A stretch of DNA of 64,000 bases. It comes from Aphanocapsa sp. GSE-SYN-MK-11-07L. Its GTDB lineage: Bacteria; Cyanobacteriota; Cyanobacteriia; Thermosynechococcales; Thermosynechococcaceae. The notes below the pieces were generated by a model. That model was not told the DNA's origin. It did no database searches and worked only from the letters and a program-made list of their open reading frames with translations. The position numbers and the translations under genes are program-made. How positions within the stretch are numbered: position 1 is the first letter of the stretch; each line of letters starts with the position of its first letter. Location: contig JAHHGS010000079.1 in the NCBI GenBank assembly GCA_019359715.1, forward strand, positions 23,508 through 87,507, written 5' to 3'. This document shows positions 54,283-63,390 of this stretch, one piece after another.

Positions 54283-54834
54283 CGTTAGCCAGTTGAACAG
54301 CTCCATCACAGAAAGGGTTAGATTAACGCCTTCGAGCACAGGTAGAATTTCTAAGCCTTGAAAAACTTTGATCCGAGATTCTGGAAACATGATCAAAATG
54401 CTCTCATCGGCAGGAATAATCAGCCAACCCAACTCCGTACCGTGCTCAGAACAGTGGAGGAGTTTTTTTAGGACTTTAGTTTGAGATTGATCGGGAGACA
54501 GAATTTCAATTGCCCAGTCTGGCTGAAGGTCAAAGCGATTGGCAATTTTACCCGCAGAAGTACGCGGAATTCGTTGCCAGCGAAAAACCGAGACATCAGG
54601 CACGATCGCCGCTCCACCAAAGGTGCAACGCAGTTCAGAGAAAGCCTTGGCGATTTTCGCTCCCTCAGCGACTCGATCAATGACTTTACAGAGTTCAACT
54701 TGAATTACACTGTGTTCTCCTTGGGGCATTGGTTTTTGAACAATTTGGTTATGGATAAACTCGCTGGCAGGCTTGGTATCTGGCAGCTTCAAAAAATCTT
54801 CTAAGGTGAGTGGCTGAATTGGAGCTTGAACCAT
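54274..54834 (-). CDS. Uma2 family (DUF820) endonuclease-like protein
   Basis: About 186 residues from ATG 54834, which has GGAGG four bases upstream. The PD-(D/E)xK-like core is seen in FEFRCTFGG-type strands (AFSELRCTFGGAAIVPDVSVFRW) and in DWAIEILSPDQSQTKVLKKLLHCSEHG. The family is extremely abundant in cyanobacteria and its role is unproven. Residues of the nuclease fold (Asp in PDVSVF, Glu in AIEILSP, Lys after it) are kept. It converges on the TetR gene. Confidence 0.88.
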   Translation of the reverse strand: MVQAPIQPLTLEDFLKLPDTKPASEFIHNQIVQKPMPQGEHSVIQVELCKVIDRVAEGAKIAKAFSELRCTFGGAAIVPDVSVFRWQRIPRTSAGKIANRFDLQPDWAIEILSPDQSQTKVLKKLLHCSEHGTELGWLIIPADESILIMFPESRIKVFQGLEILPVLEGVNLTLSVMELFNWLTLS

Positions 54835-54938
54835 CTTGCCTCCAAATAATCCTGGTGACATGAAATTATCCGAAAATTACTTGAAGGGGAGCGCCTTTGA
54901 CAACCATCTTGGTTCGCGAATTCACGATATCGGATGAT

Positions 54939-55466
54939 TTAATAGGCATCTTGGAGTTCGTAAAAATCGGGGCTGATGTAGTCCTTTCGCATTGGCCAAC
55001 CAATCCAGTCTTCTGGCATCAGCAGGCGCTTTAGGTTGGGATGCCCTTCATAGATAATTCCGTACATGTCGTAGGATTCGCGCTCTTGCCAATCGGCGGT
55101 TTTCCAAATCCAGTAGACCGAAGGCACAGTTGGATTTTCTCGCGCCAAAAAGACCTTCACCCGCACTTCCTCAGGCCGATCGCTGTTGTCGTCAACTTTA
55201 ATCAGTTGATACATACTGACCAATTCTGCGCCAGGGCCGACATCGTAGGCACCCTGGCACTGCAAATAGTTGAACCCGTAAGCGTAGAGGGCCGTACAGA
55301 AGGGAATCAAAAAGCTGCCGTCAACCTTGAGAATTTCTACCCCAGAGGCATCAACTCCCAAGTATTCATGCTCAAAGCCGTCTTGGGTCAACTGGCGGGA
55401 AATTTTGCCAACCTCAGCGATCGCGGTTTCGGTCTTGGTTGGCTCTGGAGTTGAAGGATCAGCCAT
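54939..55466 (-). CDS. ndhJ: NAD(P)H-quinone oxidoreductase subunit J
   Basis: A 175-residue peripheral subunit of NDH-1 (NuoC-like). It has [38 protein letters not shown], the family signature, and a normal N-terminus. In NDH-1 it sits in the cytoplasmic arm near NdhK/NdhH. In most cyanobacteria the order is ndhC-ndhK-ndhJ; here ndhC lies 55 bp upstream and ndhK is absent from between them. Confidence 0.96.
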   Translation of the reverse strand: MADPSTPEPTKTETAIAEVGKISRQLTQDGFEHEYLGVDASGVEILKVDGSFLIPFCTALYAYGFNYLQCQGAYDVGPGAELVSMYQLIKVDDNSDRPEEVRVKVFLARENPTVPSVYWIWKTADWQERESYDMYGIIYEGHPNLKRLLMPEDWIGWPMRKDYISPDFYELQDAY

Positions 55467-55521
55467 AATCAGTGCTCTCTAATTCAATAAGTTTCTAGCT
55501 CAGCGGTCTTAACAGCAAACC

Positions 55522-55884
55522 CTACGACCATTCCAGAGCGCCCTTGCGCCAAGCGTAGGCTAATCCGACCACCAGAATGGCAATGAAAATTAGGGCTTCC
55601 ACGAAGGCTAAAACTCCCAAGTGGCTAAAGGCAACCGCCCACGGATAAAGAAACACCGTCTCGACATCAAAGATCACAAAGACAAGGGCGAACATATAGT
55701 AGCGAATGTTGAACTGAATCCAAGCGCCGCCGACGGGTTCCATGCCCGATTCGTAAGTGGTTGTGCGCGACGCTGCCTGACTCTTAGGGCGCAACAGTTT
55801 GGAGGCACCTAAAGCCAAGACAGGGACTAGCGAACAAATGAGCAGAAAGCCTAAAAAATACTCGTAACCGCTGAGGACAAACAC
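55522..55884 (-). CDS. ndhC: NAD(P)H-quinone oxidoreductase subunit 3
   Basis: A 120-residue integral subunit of NDH-1 with three membrane segments. Marks include [50 protein letters not shown], highly conserved in the NuoA/NdhC family. It begins the ndhC-ndhJ unit. It takes part in cyclic electron flow, respiration and CO2 uptake with the rest of the complex. Confidence 0.96.
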   Translation of the reverse strand: MFVLSGYEYFLGFLLICSLVPVLALGASKLLRPKSQAASRTTTYESGMEPVGGAWIQFNIRYYMFALVFVIFDVETVFLYPWAVAFSHLGVLAFVEALIFIAILVVGLAYAWRKGALEWS

Positions 55885-56093
55885 AAGGCAACCTACTGGC
55901 CCATAGCCGATTGAACTTCAACGATTCATTATAGGGGCTTTCACCCGTGGGGTGGCTAATCTGCACCAAGAAATTTCGATTGGAACTTCGATCGCTGGCG
56001 ATAGAAGTTCTCAATCATTGCTGGTTAGAATTTCAAAATGCAGTATTAATCAGGCAGCTTTAATTGACGACTCGCCATCACCTGCTTTCTGGA

Positions 56094-56108
56094 GTCACGA
56101 CTCGTGAC
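56094..56108. other. 15-bp palindrome GTCACGA-C-TCGTGAC
   Basis: Perfect 7-bp arms around one base lie in the 235-bp gap between ndhC and the DJ-1 gene end. It resembles a DNA-binding site rather than a terminator, because the loop is too small for RNA. The protein is unknown. Confidence 0.4.
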
Positions 56109-56119
56109 GTACCCGACGC

Positions 56120-56857
56120 TCAACCGAAGCGGTTAGATCGCGGGGCTTCCCGTTTAGCGGCTAACCTAGCGGCAATGCGTTTTGCAGTCGTTAATCGAGC
56201 TTCTGAAATCTCCCGACTGGTTGATCGAGCCGCTGCTAAAATCTCAGGCGGGGCAGTTGCCGGTGTGCCACTGTTAAACGGGGGTTCAGGGGCATATTGA
56301 ATCTGGAGTTGAATCTCCTGGGCCACGCGATCGCCCCGCAGAAGCGCCGCCACGCGCAGAGCGCCATCAATTCCGGCAGTGACCCCAGCTGCACTCACAA
56401 ACTTGCCATCGATCACCACCCGTTCATCAATCGGAATCGCACCAAAATACTCTAGGAGATGAAAGGCTGACCAATGCGTGGTTGCCCGCACCGTTTTGAG
56501 TAAACCAGCCGCGCCACAGATCAACGCTCCCGTACAGACTGAAAACACGTATTTTGTATGGACGGCTTGCTCCCGGATGAAGGAAAGAATCGTTTCGTCA
56601 TCCATCAATGCTTCCTGTCCGTAACCACCGGGTACAAGCAGAAGGTCAAGCGGCGGTGATTCGGAGAGCGTTTTCTCTGGAGTCAAAATCAATCCCTTGA
56701 TATCCTTCACGGGCACCTTTTCCTTCCAAAGCACATGGAATGTAGAATTCGGCAGCCGCGAGAGGACTTCAAAGGGAGCGGTAAAGTCGGTCTGATCAAG
56801 ACGTGGAAAAATAATTGCACCAATATTGAGGTGAGTTTCCGGCTGGATGTTACTCAT
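56120..56857 (-). CDS. DJ-1/PfpI family protein, isonitrile hydratase-like
   Basis: 245 residues with the DJ-1 fold: NIGAIIFPRLDQTDFTAPFEVLSRLP, LLLVPGGYGQEAL, and the nucleophile Cys in FSVCTGALICGAAGLLK, followed by RATTHWSA. This resembles isonitrile hydratase (InhA) and ThiJ-type proteins; the reaction is not proven. The last 45 residues are a Ser/Thr/Arg/Ala-rich extension (EILAAARSTSREISEARLTTAKRIAARLAAKRE) that the core fold does not need. It is a single gene. Confidence 0.87.
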   Translation of the reverse strand: MSNIQPETHLNIGAIIFPRLDQTDFTAPFEVLSRLPNSTFHVLWKEKVPVKDIKGLILTPEKTLSESPPLDLLLVPGGYGQEALMDDETILSFIREQAVHTKYVFSVCTGALICGAAGLLKTVRATTHWSAFHLLEYFGAIPIDERVVIDGKFVSAAGVTAGIDGALRVAALLRGDRVAQEIQLQIQYAPEPPFNSGTPATAPPEILAAARSTSREISEARLTTAKRIAARLAAKREAPRSNRFG

Positions 56858-56946
56858 TTGCTATTCTTTTGTCGATTGTCTCAGCAAGATTCTAGGGTCT
56901 AAAGTTAGCAAAGCCTCTCCGCCGGGGAATCGCCCAATTCGATTTG

Positions 56947-58779
56947 CTAATCACTCAACAAAGCTTCGACAAACTCATAGCTGGAGAAGGGGCGCAAATC
57001 TCCAATTCCTTCGCCAGCCCCGATGAACCGAATTGGTAGGCCCAACTGCTGCACTACGGCTAGAGCGACGCCGCCTTTAGCTGTGCCATCCAGCTTGGTG
57101 ACGACGACACCGGTTAGTTGAGCCGCTTCCGCAAACACCTGGGCCTGGCGCAGTCCATTTTGCCCCAGCGTGGCATCTAGCACCAGCAGCGATTCAACTT
57201 TGGTGCCAGGCGCTTTTTTATCGACAATCCGGCGGATTTTGCGGAGTTCTTCCATCAGGTTTTGCTTGTTTTGCAGCCGTCCGGCGGTGTCAATTAACAG
57301 CAGTTCGCTCTTTCTAGATTGGGCCGCAGCGATCGCATCAAACACTACCGCCGCTGGGTCGGTGTTTTTGCCCGGATTGGCGATTACTTCAACCTGGCTG
57401 CGCTCGCCCCAGACTTTGACTTGCTCCACCGCAGCCGCCCGGAAGGTGTCGGCTGCGCCAATCAAACACTGATAGCCAGATTCCGTGGCAACGTGGGCAA
57501 TTTTGCCGATCGTCGTCGTTTTGCCAACCCCATTTACCCCCGTCATTAGCCAGATGTTGAGACAGTTTTTATCCGGCATAAAGCTGGCGCTATACCCTGA
57601 TTGGAGGGGGCGATCCAGAATATCGCGCAGAATTTGCTTTAGGTAGGCGATCGCGGCATCGGGGGGCAGGGCTTCCTGGCGCAGTTTGGCTTGCAGGGCT
57701 TGAATTACCGTATCCGTGGCTTCTACGCCGACATCGGCTTGCAGCAGCAGCGACTCAATTTCCAGTACAGCATCCTGGCTGAGTGGGCCCTGTCCAACCA
57801 CGGCTTTAAGTTGGTTGACTAGGCCGCGGCGAGTTTTGCCCAAACCCCGGCGCAATTTCTGTAGCCAGGTAATTTCTTCAACTGAAACTTCTTCTGGTTT
57901 GCGACCTTGGGCCGCCAGCACCTCGGCTGACCACAGAAAGCCTTCATCAAAGGCGACTGCTGGAGCCTCTTCTGTAGGCTGGGGAGAATCTGGTTGGCTG
58001 GGAGTGATTTCTGCCGGGGGTACAAAACCGATCGCTGGTTCAACAGCTACTACTGGTTCAACTGCCTGCTCTGTCTCAATCGCCGTTGCTTTCAGCCGCT
58101 CTAAGCGCTCTTGACGCTCTGCTTCAGCTTTTGCCCAAAAGGGCAGAGCCTCAACGGCTTCTGGAGTTTCAACCGGAGATTCTGGGGGCGGCGGGACGAT
58201 CTCATCGACTGAGGTCGCCGCCACAGACGATAAATCCTCTGCAATCTGTTCAGGCTCTACCTCTAGCGTTTGAGTTTCAGATACGATCGCCGCTGGTTGA
58301 TCCTCGCTCAGAGCGGTCTGTAGTTCTATTGTTTCTGGTTGTGCTTCCGCAGGCGCTCCTAAAGGTTCTTCGGGTTCTGGAACCGGAAGTTCAGTCTGGA
58401 TGGCTTTGGGTACTGCCGCGATCGCTGCTTCAGACTCAGCGATCGCGGCAGTTAGCCCAATCGACGTTTCTATGTCTGGCGCTTCTACTTCTGGGGTTGA
58501 GAGTTGTTCAGGAGATGCTTCGATACTCGGTTCAGCCGGCGCTTCAGTTGCCGCCGCCCCAGGCTCTGAGGCTGCTTCTTGCTGCCGCTGCTGAATGTTT
58601 TTGTAGGCTGCTTTGGCCCAGGCCAGGCGATCGGCGGCTATGTCAGCCGCAGGGGTTTCTGGCGCAGGTTCTGGCTCGCTAGGCGACTCAGGCGGCTGAC
58701 GCTCTACTTCAGCCGCCTCAGATTCAGCCGAAGCCTGATCACTATCTGTAAACTTGCGACGAAACCAATTGAAAACCAT
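56947..58779 (-). CDS. ftsY: Signal recognition particle receptor FtsY
   Basis: SRP receptor GTPase for membrane protein targeting. It has 610 residues: a long acidic, Pro/Glu/Ala-rich A domain (about 10-280), then the NG domain. P-loop GVNGVGKTTTIGK lies near residue 415, with DTFRAAAVEQ, LLIDTAGRL and VTKLDGTAKGG following. The A domain is longer than in E. coli and likely repetitive. It diverges from sdhA. Confidence 0.96.
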   Translation of the reverse strand: MVFNWFRRKFTDSDQASAESEAAEVERQPPESPSEPEPAPETPAADIAADRLAWAKAAYKNIQQRQQEAASEPGAAATEAPAEPSIEASPEQLSTPEVEAPDIETSIGLTAAIAESEAAIAAVPKAIQTELPVPEPEEPLGAPAEAQPETIELQTALSEDQPAAIVSETQTLEVEPEQIAEDLSSVAATSVDEIVPPPPESPVETPEAVEALPFWAKAEAERQERLERLKATAIETEQAVEPVVAVEPAIGFVPPAEITPSQPDSPQPTEEAPAVAFDEGFLWSAEVLAAQGRKPEEVSVEEITWLQKLRRGLGKTRRGLVNQLKAVVGQGPLSQDAVLEIESLLLQADVGVEATDTVIQALQAKLRQEALPPDAAIAYLKQILRDILDRPLQSGYSASFMPDKNCLNIWLMTGVNGVGKTTTIGKIAHVATESGYQCLIGAADTFRAAAVEQVKVWGERSQVEVIANPGKNTDPAAVVFDAIAAAQSRKSELLLIDTAGRLQNKQNLMEELRKIRRIVDKKAPGTKVESLLVLDATLGQNGLRQAQVFAEAAQLTGVVVTKLDGTAKGGVALAVVQQLGLPIRFIGAGEGIGDLRPFSSYEFVEALLSD

Positions 58780-58921
58780 GACTTTAGACCTAGCACCTAC
58801 GGATTCGGCCGACTCTTCTGTTTCGAGTCTACAGCGGTTCTGAGTTTGATGTCTGATCAGGCAAAACTTGCTAAATTTGGGGGGTAATGACTGGCTTGAA
58901 CCCTAAAGGACTGAGAGGCCG

Positions 58922-60649
58922 ATGCTTGAGCATGATGTTGTGATCATTGGTGGCGGACTGGCAGGCTGTCGGGCAGCCCTGGAAATTTCTCGTTTAGCCC
59001 CCAACCTCAAGCTAGCCTTGGTCGCCAAGACCCATCCGATTCGCTCTCACTCGGTCGCCGCTCAGGGAGGGATGGCCGCCACACTCAAGAATGTCGATGA
59101 TCAAGATTCTTGGTCAGCCCACGCCTTTGATACGGTCAAAGGGTCAGACTATTTAGCCGACCAAGATGCCGTGGCAATTTTGACCCAAGAAGCGCCAGAA
59201 GTCGTGATTGACCTAGAGCATCTCGGTGTCCTGTTTTCTCGTCTAGAAGATGGGCGGATCGCTCAGCGGGCCTTTGGTGGGCACAGCCACAACCGCACCT
59301 GTTACGCTGCCGACAAGACGGGTCACGCGATTCTGCACGAGCTTTATAACAACATTCGCAAGTACGGGGTGCAGATCTACGAAGAGTGGTACGTGATGCG
59401 ACTGATCCTAGAAGACAACCAGGCTAAAGGAGTGGTAATGTACCACCTATTGGATGGTGAAATTGTCGTCTTGCGGGCGAAAGCGGTCATGTTTGCCACC
59501 GGGGGCTATGGACGGGTCTATAACACCACCTCCAACGACTATGCCTCAACCGGGGATGGGCTATCGATGACGGCCCTAGCCGGAGTGCCGCTAGAAGACA
59601 TGGAATTTGTCCAGTTTCATCCCACAGGTTTGTATCCAGCCGGAGTGCTAATTTCTGAGGCTGTGCGGGGAGAAGGGGCTTATTTGGTGAATAGCGAGGG
59701 CGATCGCTTTATGACCACCTACGCCCCCAGCCGGATGGAATTGGCCCCACGGGATATTACCTCGCGGGCAATTACAACTGAAATTCGGGCGGGGCGAGGG
59801 ATTAATTTGGATGGCAGTGCAGGCGGGCCGTTTGTCCACCTTGACCTGCGCCACATGGGCAAAGAAAAAATCATGAGTCGGGTCCCCTTCTGCTGGGAAG
59901 AAGCCCATCGCCTGGCCGGAGTAGATGCCGTCGTGCAGCCGATTCCGGTGCGACCGACCGTGCACTATTGCATGGGTGGGATTCCTGTTAACACTGATGG
60001 GCAGGTGCGGAGTGGAGCAGAGGGCTTAGTCGAAAGTTTTTTCTCGGCGGGGGAAACCTCCTGTGTTTCCGTCCACGGGGCCAATCGCTTGGGCAGTAAT
60101 TCCCTCTTGGAGTGCGTGGTGTATGGGCGCAGAACTGGCGCGGCGATCGCCCGCTACGTCCAAGACCGCAAGCAGCCGGAAATCGATCAGCAGCGTTATT
60201 TACAAGAAGCCCAAGCCCAAATCCAAGCCCTGCTCGACCAGCCAGGCGAATATCGTTTAGGACAAATTCGCCAGCAATTTCAAGACTGCATGACCGACTA
60301 CTGCGGCGTATTTCGCACCGCTGACCTGATGCAGCGAGGCTTGACTCAGTTGCGACAGCTCCAGCAGCTTTACCTGCAAACTCGCCTAGATGACAAAGGC
60401 AAACTCTGGAATACAGAGCTGATGGAAGCGTTTGAACTCCGCAACCTGATCATTGTTGGAGAAATGATCATCACCGGAGCGCTGCATCGCCAAGAGAGCC
60501 GAGGCGCTCATTTTCGGGAGGACTTTCCGCAGCGAGACGATGACAGCTTTCTCAAGCACACCCTGGCCTACTACTCACCCGCCGGAGTCGATTTGCAGTA
60601 CATGTCCGTCAACACAAGCATGTTTCAACCCCAAGAGCGCAAGTATTAA
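58922..60649 (+). CDS. sdhA: Succinate dehydrogenase/fumarate reductase flavoprotein subunit
   Basis: FAD subunit of complex II. The 575-residue chain has the Rossmann motif IIGGGLAG, the FAD-His site RSHSVAAQGGMAA, EFVQFHPTGLYPAGVLI, the catalytic region RPTVHYCMGGIPVNTDG and SVHGANRLGSNSLLEC. SdhB is not in the window; cyanobacterial sdh genes are often unlinked. It reads divergently from ftsY. All active-site residues appear present. Confidence 0.95.
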   Translation: MLEHDVVIIGGGLAGCRAALEISRLAPNLKLALVAKTHPIRSHSVAAQGGMAATLKNVDDQDSWSAHAFDTVKGSDYLADQDAVAILTQEAPEVVIDLEHLGVLFSRLEDGRIAQRAFGGHSHNRTCYAADKTGHAILHELYNNIRKYGVQIYEEWYVMRLILEDNQAKGVVMYHLLDGEIVVLRAKAVMFATGGYGRVYNTTSNDYASTGDGLSMTALAGVPLEDMEFVQFHPTGLYPAGVLISEAVRGEGAYLVNSEGDRFMTTYAPSRMELAPRDITSRAITTEIRAGRGINLDGSAGGPFVHLDLRHMGKEKIMSRVPFCWEEAHRLAGVDAVVQPIPVRPTVHYCMGGIPVNTDGQVRSGAEGLVESFFSAGETSCVSVHGANRLGSNSLLECVVYGRRTGAAIARYVQDRKQPEIDQQRYLQEAQAQIQALLDQPGEYRLGQIRQQFQDCMTDYCGVFRTADLMQRGLTQLRQLQQLYLQTRLDDKGKLWNTELMEAFELRNLIIVGEMIITGALHRQESRGAHFREDFPQRDDDSFLKHTLAYYSPAGVDLQYMSVNTSMFQPQERKY

Positions 60650-60736
60650 GGAGAAGGCATGAGAAGGCTAAGTCGAGATCTTTTTTGACCTTCTACCTAG
60701 ACAATTCCTCCATTTGGGCATGAGTACACATGTCGT

Positions 60737-60780
60737 GCTGCCTTCTGCCTTTTAACTTCTGGCTTCTTTCTCCCTTCCTC
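60737..60780. repeat. STRR-like heptamer repeat upstream of the AI-2E gene
   Basis: On the minus strand the units read GAGGAAG, GGAGAAA, GAAGCCA, GAAGTTA, AAAGGCA, GAAGGCA: degenerate heptamers as at 13.1 kb. It lies in the sdhA to AI-2E gap. Confidence 0.65.
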
Positions 60781-60835
60781 CGACAGGTATGATTTGAATT
60801 GGCCTAGCCAAGAGATCGCTTGTGGAGGAAATACG

Positions 60836-61954
60836 GTGAAACTTGGACAGTGGATTGGTTTACTTGTACTAATAACCTCCGTCTATATCCTCTGGCAGAT
60901 TCGGCAAGTCTTACTGCTGGTCTTTCTGGCGATCATTCTTGCCACGGCTCTGCATAGAGTGCAGCAGAAATTTTGCCAGTTGGGACTGAAGCGCAATACG
61001 GCCCTCACCGTTACCCTCTGTCTGACCCTGACTATAATTGTTGGTTTTTTCTTTTTAGTCGTGCCGCCGTTTGTGCGGGAGTCGGCCCAATTAGCTGAAC
61101 TGGTGCCAGAAGGCTTAGATCAATTGCAGGTCTGGTTTAATCAGCTCTCCCAGGCTTTACCAGGATCAGTGGGTGATGTCCGCCTGCTCGATCGGGCGAC
61201 CCAACAGTTGCAGCCTCTAGTCGGAGAACTCTTTAATAACTTTTTTGCCTTTTTCTCCAACACCTTAGCAATTCTGCTCAACTTGCTGCTGGTGCTGGTG
61301 TTAACCGTAATGCTAATGGTCAACCCCACTCCTTATCGGCAGGGATTTGTCCGCCTGTTTCCAGCCTTCTACCGGCGACGGATTGATGGTATTCTTTCCC
61401 AATCAGAGCAAGCCCTTGTCGGTTGGTTAGGGGGCACCCTAATTAACATGGTGGTGATTGGATCGGTGAGTGGAATTGTCCTTCTGGTGTTGGGGGTGCG
61501 GCTGGTTTTGGCCAATGCGCTGCTGGCAGGGGTGCTGGAAGCGATTCCAAACATTGGCCCAGTGATTAGCTTAATTCCGCCGATCGCGATCGCCCTGCTC
61601 GACTCACCCTGGAAGGCGATCGCGGTTTTGGTGGCTTACGTTGTGATTCAACAGCTTGAGCAATATTTGCTCGTGCCGACAGTGATGGCTAAACAGGTAG
61701 ACCTGCTACCAGCCTTCGGCTTGCTTTCGCAGCTCATATTTGCGATTTTCTTTGGCTTTTTGGGACTGTTGCTGGCCTTACCCTTAGTGATTGTGGGGCG
61801 AGTTTGGTTTTACGAAATTGTGATCAAAGATATTCTCGATCATTGGGGCGCACAAGCTGATAGTCAACCAGACAGCAATCTCAATGAGTTGCCTTTAGAA
61901 ACAAAGCAGGAGGAACAAGAAAAGGCAGAGGGCAGAAGGCAGACTTCGGCGTGA
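60836..61954 (+). CDS. AI-2E family transporter (YdiK/PerM-like permease)
   Basis: 372 residues from GTG 60836, which is preceded by GGAGG. About eight membrane segments, e.g. GLLVLITSVYILWQIRQVLLLVFLAIILATAL, TLTIIVGFFFLVVPPF, LAILLNLLLVLVLTVMLMV, and GVLEAIPNIGPVISLIPPIAIALL, the family core. Members export AI-2 or act as sodium/proton antiporters; function here is open. The C-terminus ends in QEKAEGRRQTSA, which is encoded by an STRR-like repeat that ran into the gene. Confidence 0.9.
   Translation: MKLGQWIGLLVLITSVYILWQIRQVLLLVFLAIILATALHRVQQKFCQLGLKRNTALTVTLCLTLTIIVGFFFLVVPPFVRESAQLAELVPEGLDQLQVWFNQLSQALPGSVGDVRLLDRATQQLQPLVGELFNNFFAFFSNTLAILLNLLLVLVLTVMLMVNPTPYRQGFVRLFPAFYRRRIDGILSQSEQALVGWLGGTLINMVVIGSVSGIVLLVLGVRLVLANALLAGVLEAIPNIGPVISLIPPIAIALLDSPWKAIAVLVAYVVIQQLEQYLLVPTVMAKQVDLLPAFGLLSQLIFAIFFGFLGLLLALPLVIVGRVWFYEIVIKDILDHWGAQADSQPDSNLNELPLETKQEEQEKAEGRRQTSA
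61921..61948. repeat. STRR-like heptamers inside the end of the AI-2E gene
   Basis: AAAGGCA, GAGGGCA, GAAGGCA, then GACTTCG. The tract encodes part of the protein's C-terminal tail. No other gene copy is affected. Confidence 0.65.
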
Positions 61955-62045
61955 GCTTTCGACCCGTCGGCCGTCCGCGGGAGCGCTCAGTTGAACGCGG
62001 GCAGAAGGGGGAGATACTTCTTGACTTTTCTAGTCGCTGCTGTTT

Positions 62046-63008
62046 TCAACTAGAAGCAGAGTTTTCAAAGCCTGGCCGGGCGACATTTCTGAGTCTTTCT
62101 TGCAGGGCCAGCAGGGTGGAAGCCAAAGGAGATTGCTCGATCGTTGGCCAGTTGAGGGCGCGTAGAATCACGCGCACGCGGCTGGCAATATCTCCCATGT
62201 TGGAGAGTAAACCATTGCTGCCAAACCCAGGAAACAAGTCGAGCGCTCCTTGCCGGAGGGCCCATTGCTGCTCCGAGGGGTACAGTTCAGTTCGCATCCC
62301 GCTGGTCAAAATCACCTGCATTTGAGGGTAGGTTTGATTGCACCAGCGGCAAAAATCGTAGGGATTGTCCTTGGTGGCAACAAGGTCCACTAAAATCAGG
62401 GAGGGAGTTTGTCCAACCAATTCTGCATGTTTAATCACGTCTTGGAGCGGAGTTCCAGGTTTAGCCCAGAGTACAGACAGCCCCTGGGAACTCAGAATTT
62501 CACGCCAAATTTCTCCTTGCAGTTGCGAGGAACTTGTCATCAGAACGGTTTTGCCACCAGTGTAGTGATTGAGGCGAAAGTCAGTGGCTGGACATTGAAA
62601 GTCAATTTCACTATCGCCAAGGGTGATGAGATCGCCGCCTTTCAGAAGCAGCGGTTGGCCGGCAGACTGATGATTGACGTAGGAGCCGTTGAGGCTACCC
62701 AAATCAACGAGGCTAAAGGCGGAAGGATCAACGTACTTAAGTACAGCGTGATGACGGGAAATCCAACGCTCAGGCAGAACAATATCGTTATCTCTACCCC
62801 GACCAATCACCCATTCCGAGCGGTGGTTTAAAGCGATGGAGCGCTCGAACCAATGGGAGCGGATGATTAGTCTGGGAATGGGGGCAACCAGAACAGAGTT
62901 TGCTGGCAAGGGAGCATTGTCAACCACAGGCTGAGATGGCTGACCCATGGCTTGTCCTGTCACAAACGTATCGAGTTTGCCCGATGAATTCATACTGGTT
63001 AAACTCAT
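62046..63008 (-). CDS. FHA-domain protein with receiver-like C-terminal domain
   Basis: About 320 residues from ATG 63008. FHA domain (about 65-145): VIGRGRDNDIVLPERWISRHHAVL, LGSLNGSYVN, which would bind phosphothreonine. The C-terminal half (about 160-290) resembles a response regulator receiver domain (SLILVDLV, MQVILTSG) but lacks the usual Lys (DLFPGF where KP is expected), so it is probably a pseudo-receiver. The FHA-ABC transporter at 30.6 kb shares only the domain type. It is a signalling adaptor by inference. Confidence 0.85.
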   Translation of the reverse strand: MSLTSMNSSGKLDTFVTGQAMGQPSQPVVDNAPLPANSVLVAPIPRLIIRSHWFERSIALNHRSEWVIGRGRDNDIVLPERWISRHHAVLKYVDPSAFSLVDLGSLNGSYVNHQSAGQPLLLKGGDLITLGDSEIDFQCPATDFRLNHYTGGKTVLMTSSSQLQGEIWREILSSQGLSVLWAKPGTPLQDVIKHAELVGQTPSLILVDLVATKDNPYDFCRWCNQTYPQMQVILTSGMRTELYPSEQQWALRQGALDLFPGFGSNGLLSNMGDIASRVRVILRALNWPTIEQSPLASTLLALQERLRNVARPGFENSASS

Positions 63009-63178
63009 CACTCTGATTGCTCTATTCCTGAGTCTAAAGTAAAGGATCTAACAAAGTGGTCACAATCCAAGATTACTAACGCTGGCTTTGGCTGGCTACC
63101 GTAGAACTACTGAACCTCATGGCGATGAGGATTGGCTCTAGTTCTATCTTTTTCTATCTTTCAACTAGGGTTCAGACA

Positions 63179-63334
63179 ATGAGTGCTAATCAACATCAGT
63201 TGGAGGAAATCTCTTTTGATTTCAAATCCCATGCTCAACTTTCACCCGCTGTTGAGCTAAGGCGCGGTTCGTTTGTTTGTCATCTAATGCTCCGTAAGAA
63301 GCAATTAGTCCAAACTAAAGTTAAAACTAAATAA
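63179..63334 (+). CDS. Possible small protein followed by a strong terminator
   Basis: 51 codons from ATG 63179: MSANQHQLEEISFDFKSHAQ near the start, a basic C-terminus (LMLRKKQLVQTKVKTK). No known family. A perfect hairpin terminator begins directly after the stop, which supports transcription here. No clear ribosome-binding site is seen. The alternative is a small RNA that ends at the same terminator. Confidence 0.35.
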   Translation: MSANQHQLEEISFDFKSHAQLSPAVELRRGSFVCHLMLRKKQLVQTKVKTK

Positions 63335-63375
63335 GCAATAAAAAAAGGGTTTCTGCGCAACCCTTTTTTTATTGC
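63335..63375 (+). terminator. Perfect 17-bp terminator hairpin
   Basis: GCAATAAAAAAAGGGTT (63335-63351) pairs with AACCCTTTTTTTATTGC (63359-63375), with a 7-nt loop and T-rich 3' side. This is a textbook intrinsic terminator for the small gene or RNA to its left and, with the A/T symmetry, for the opposite strand too. Confidence 0.85.
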
Positions 63376-63390
63376 ATTTTTTATTGCAGT

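Noticed and set aside
61951..62325. Plus-strand frame of 124 codons at the end of the AI-2E gene
   Set aside because: It is the antisense of the FHA/receiver protein gene for most of its length; composition is Ser/Arg/Cys-rich as expected for a shadow.
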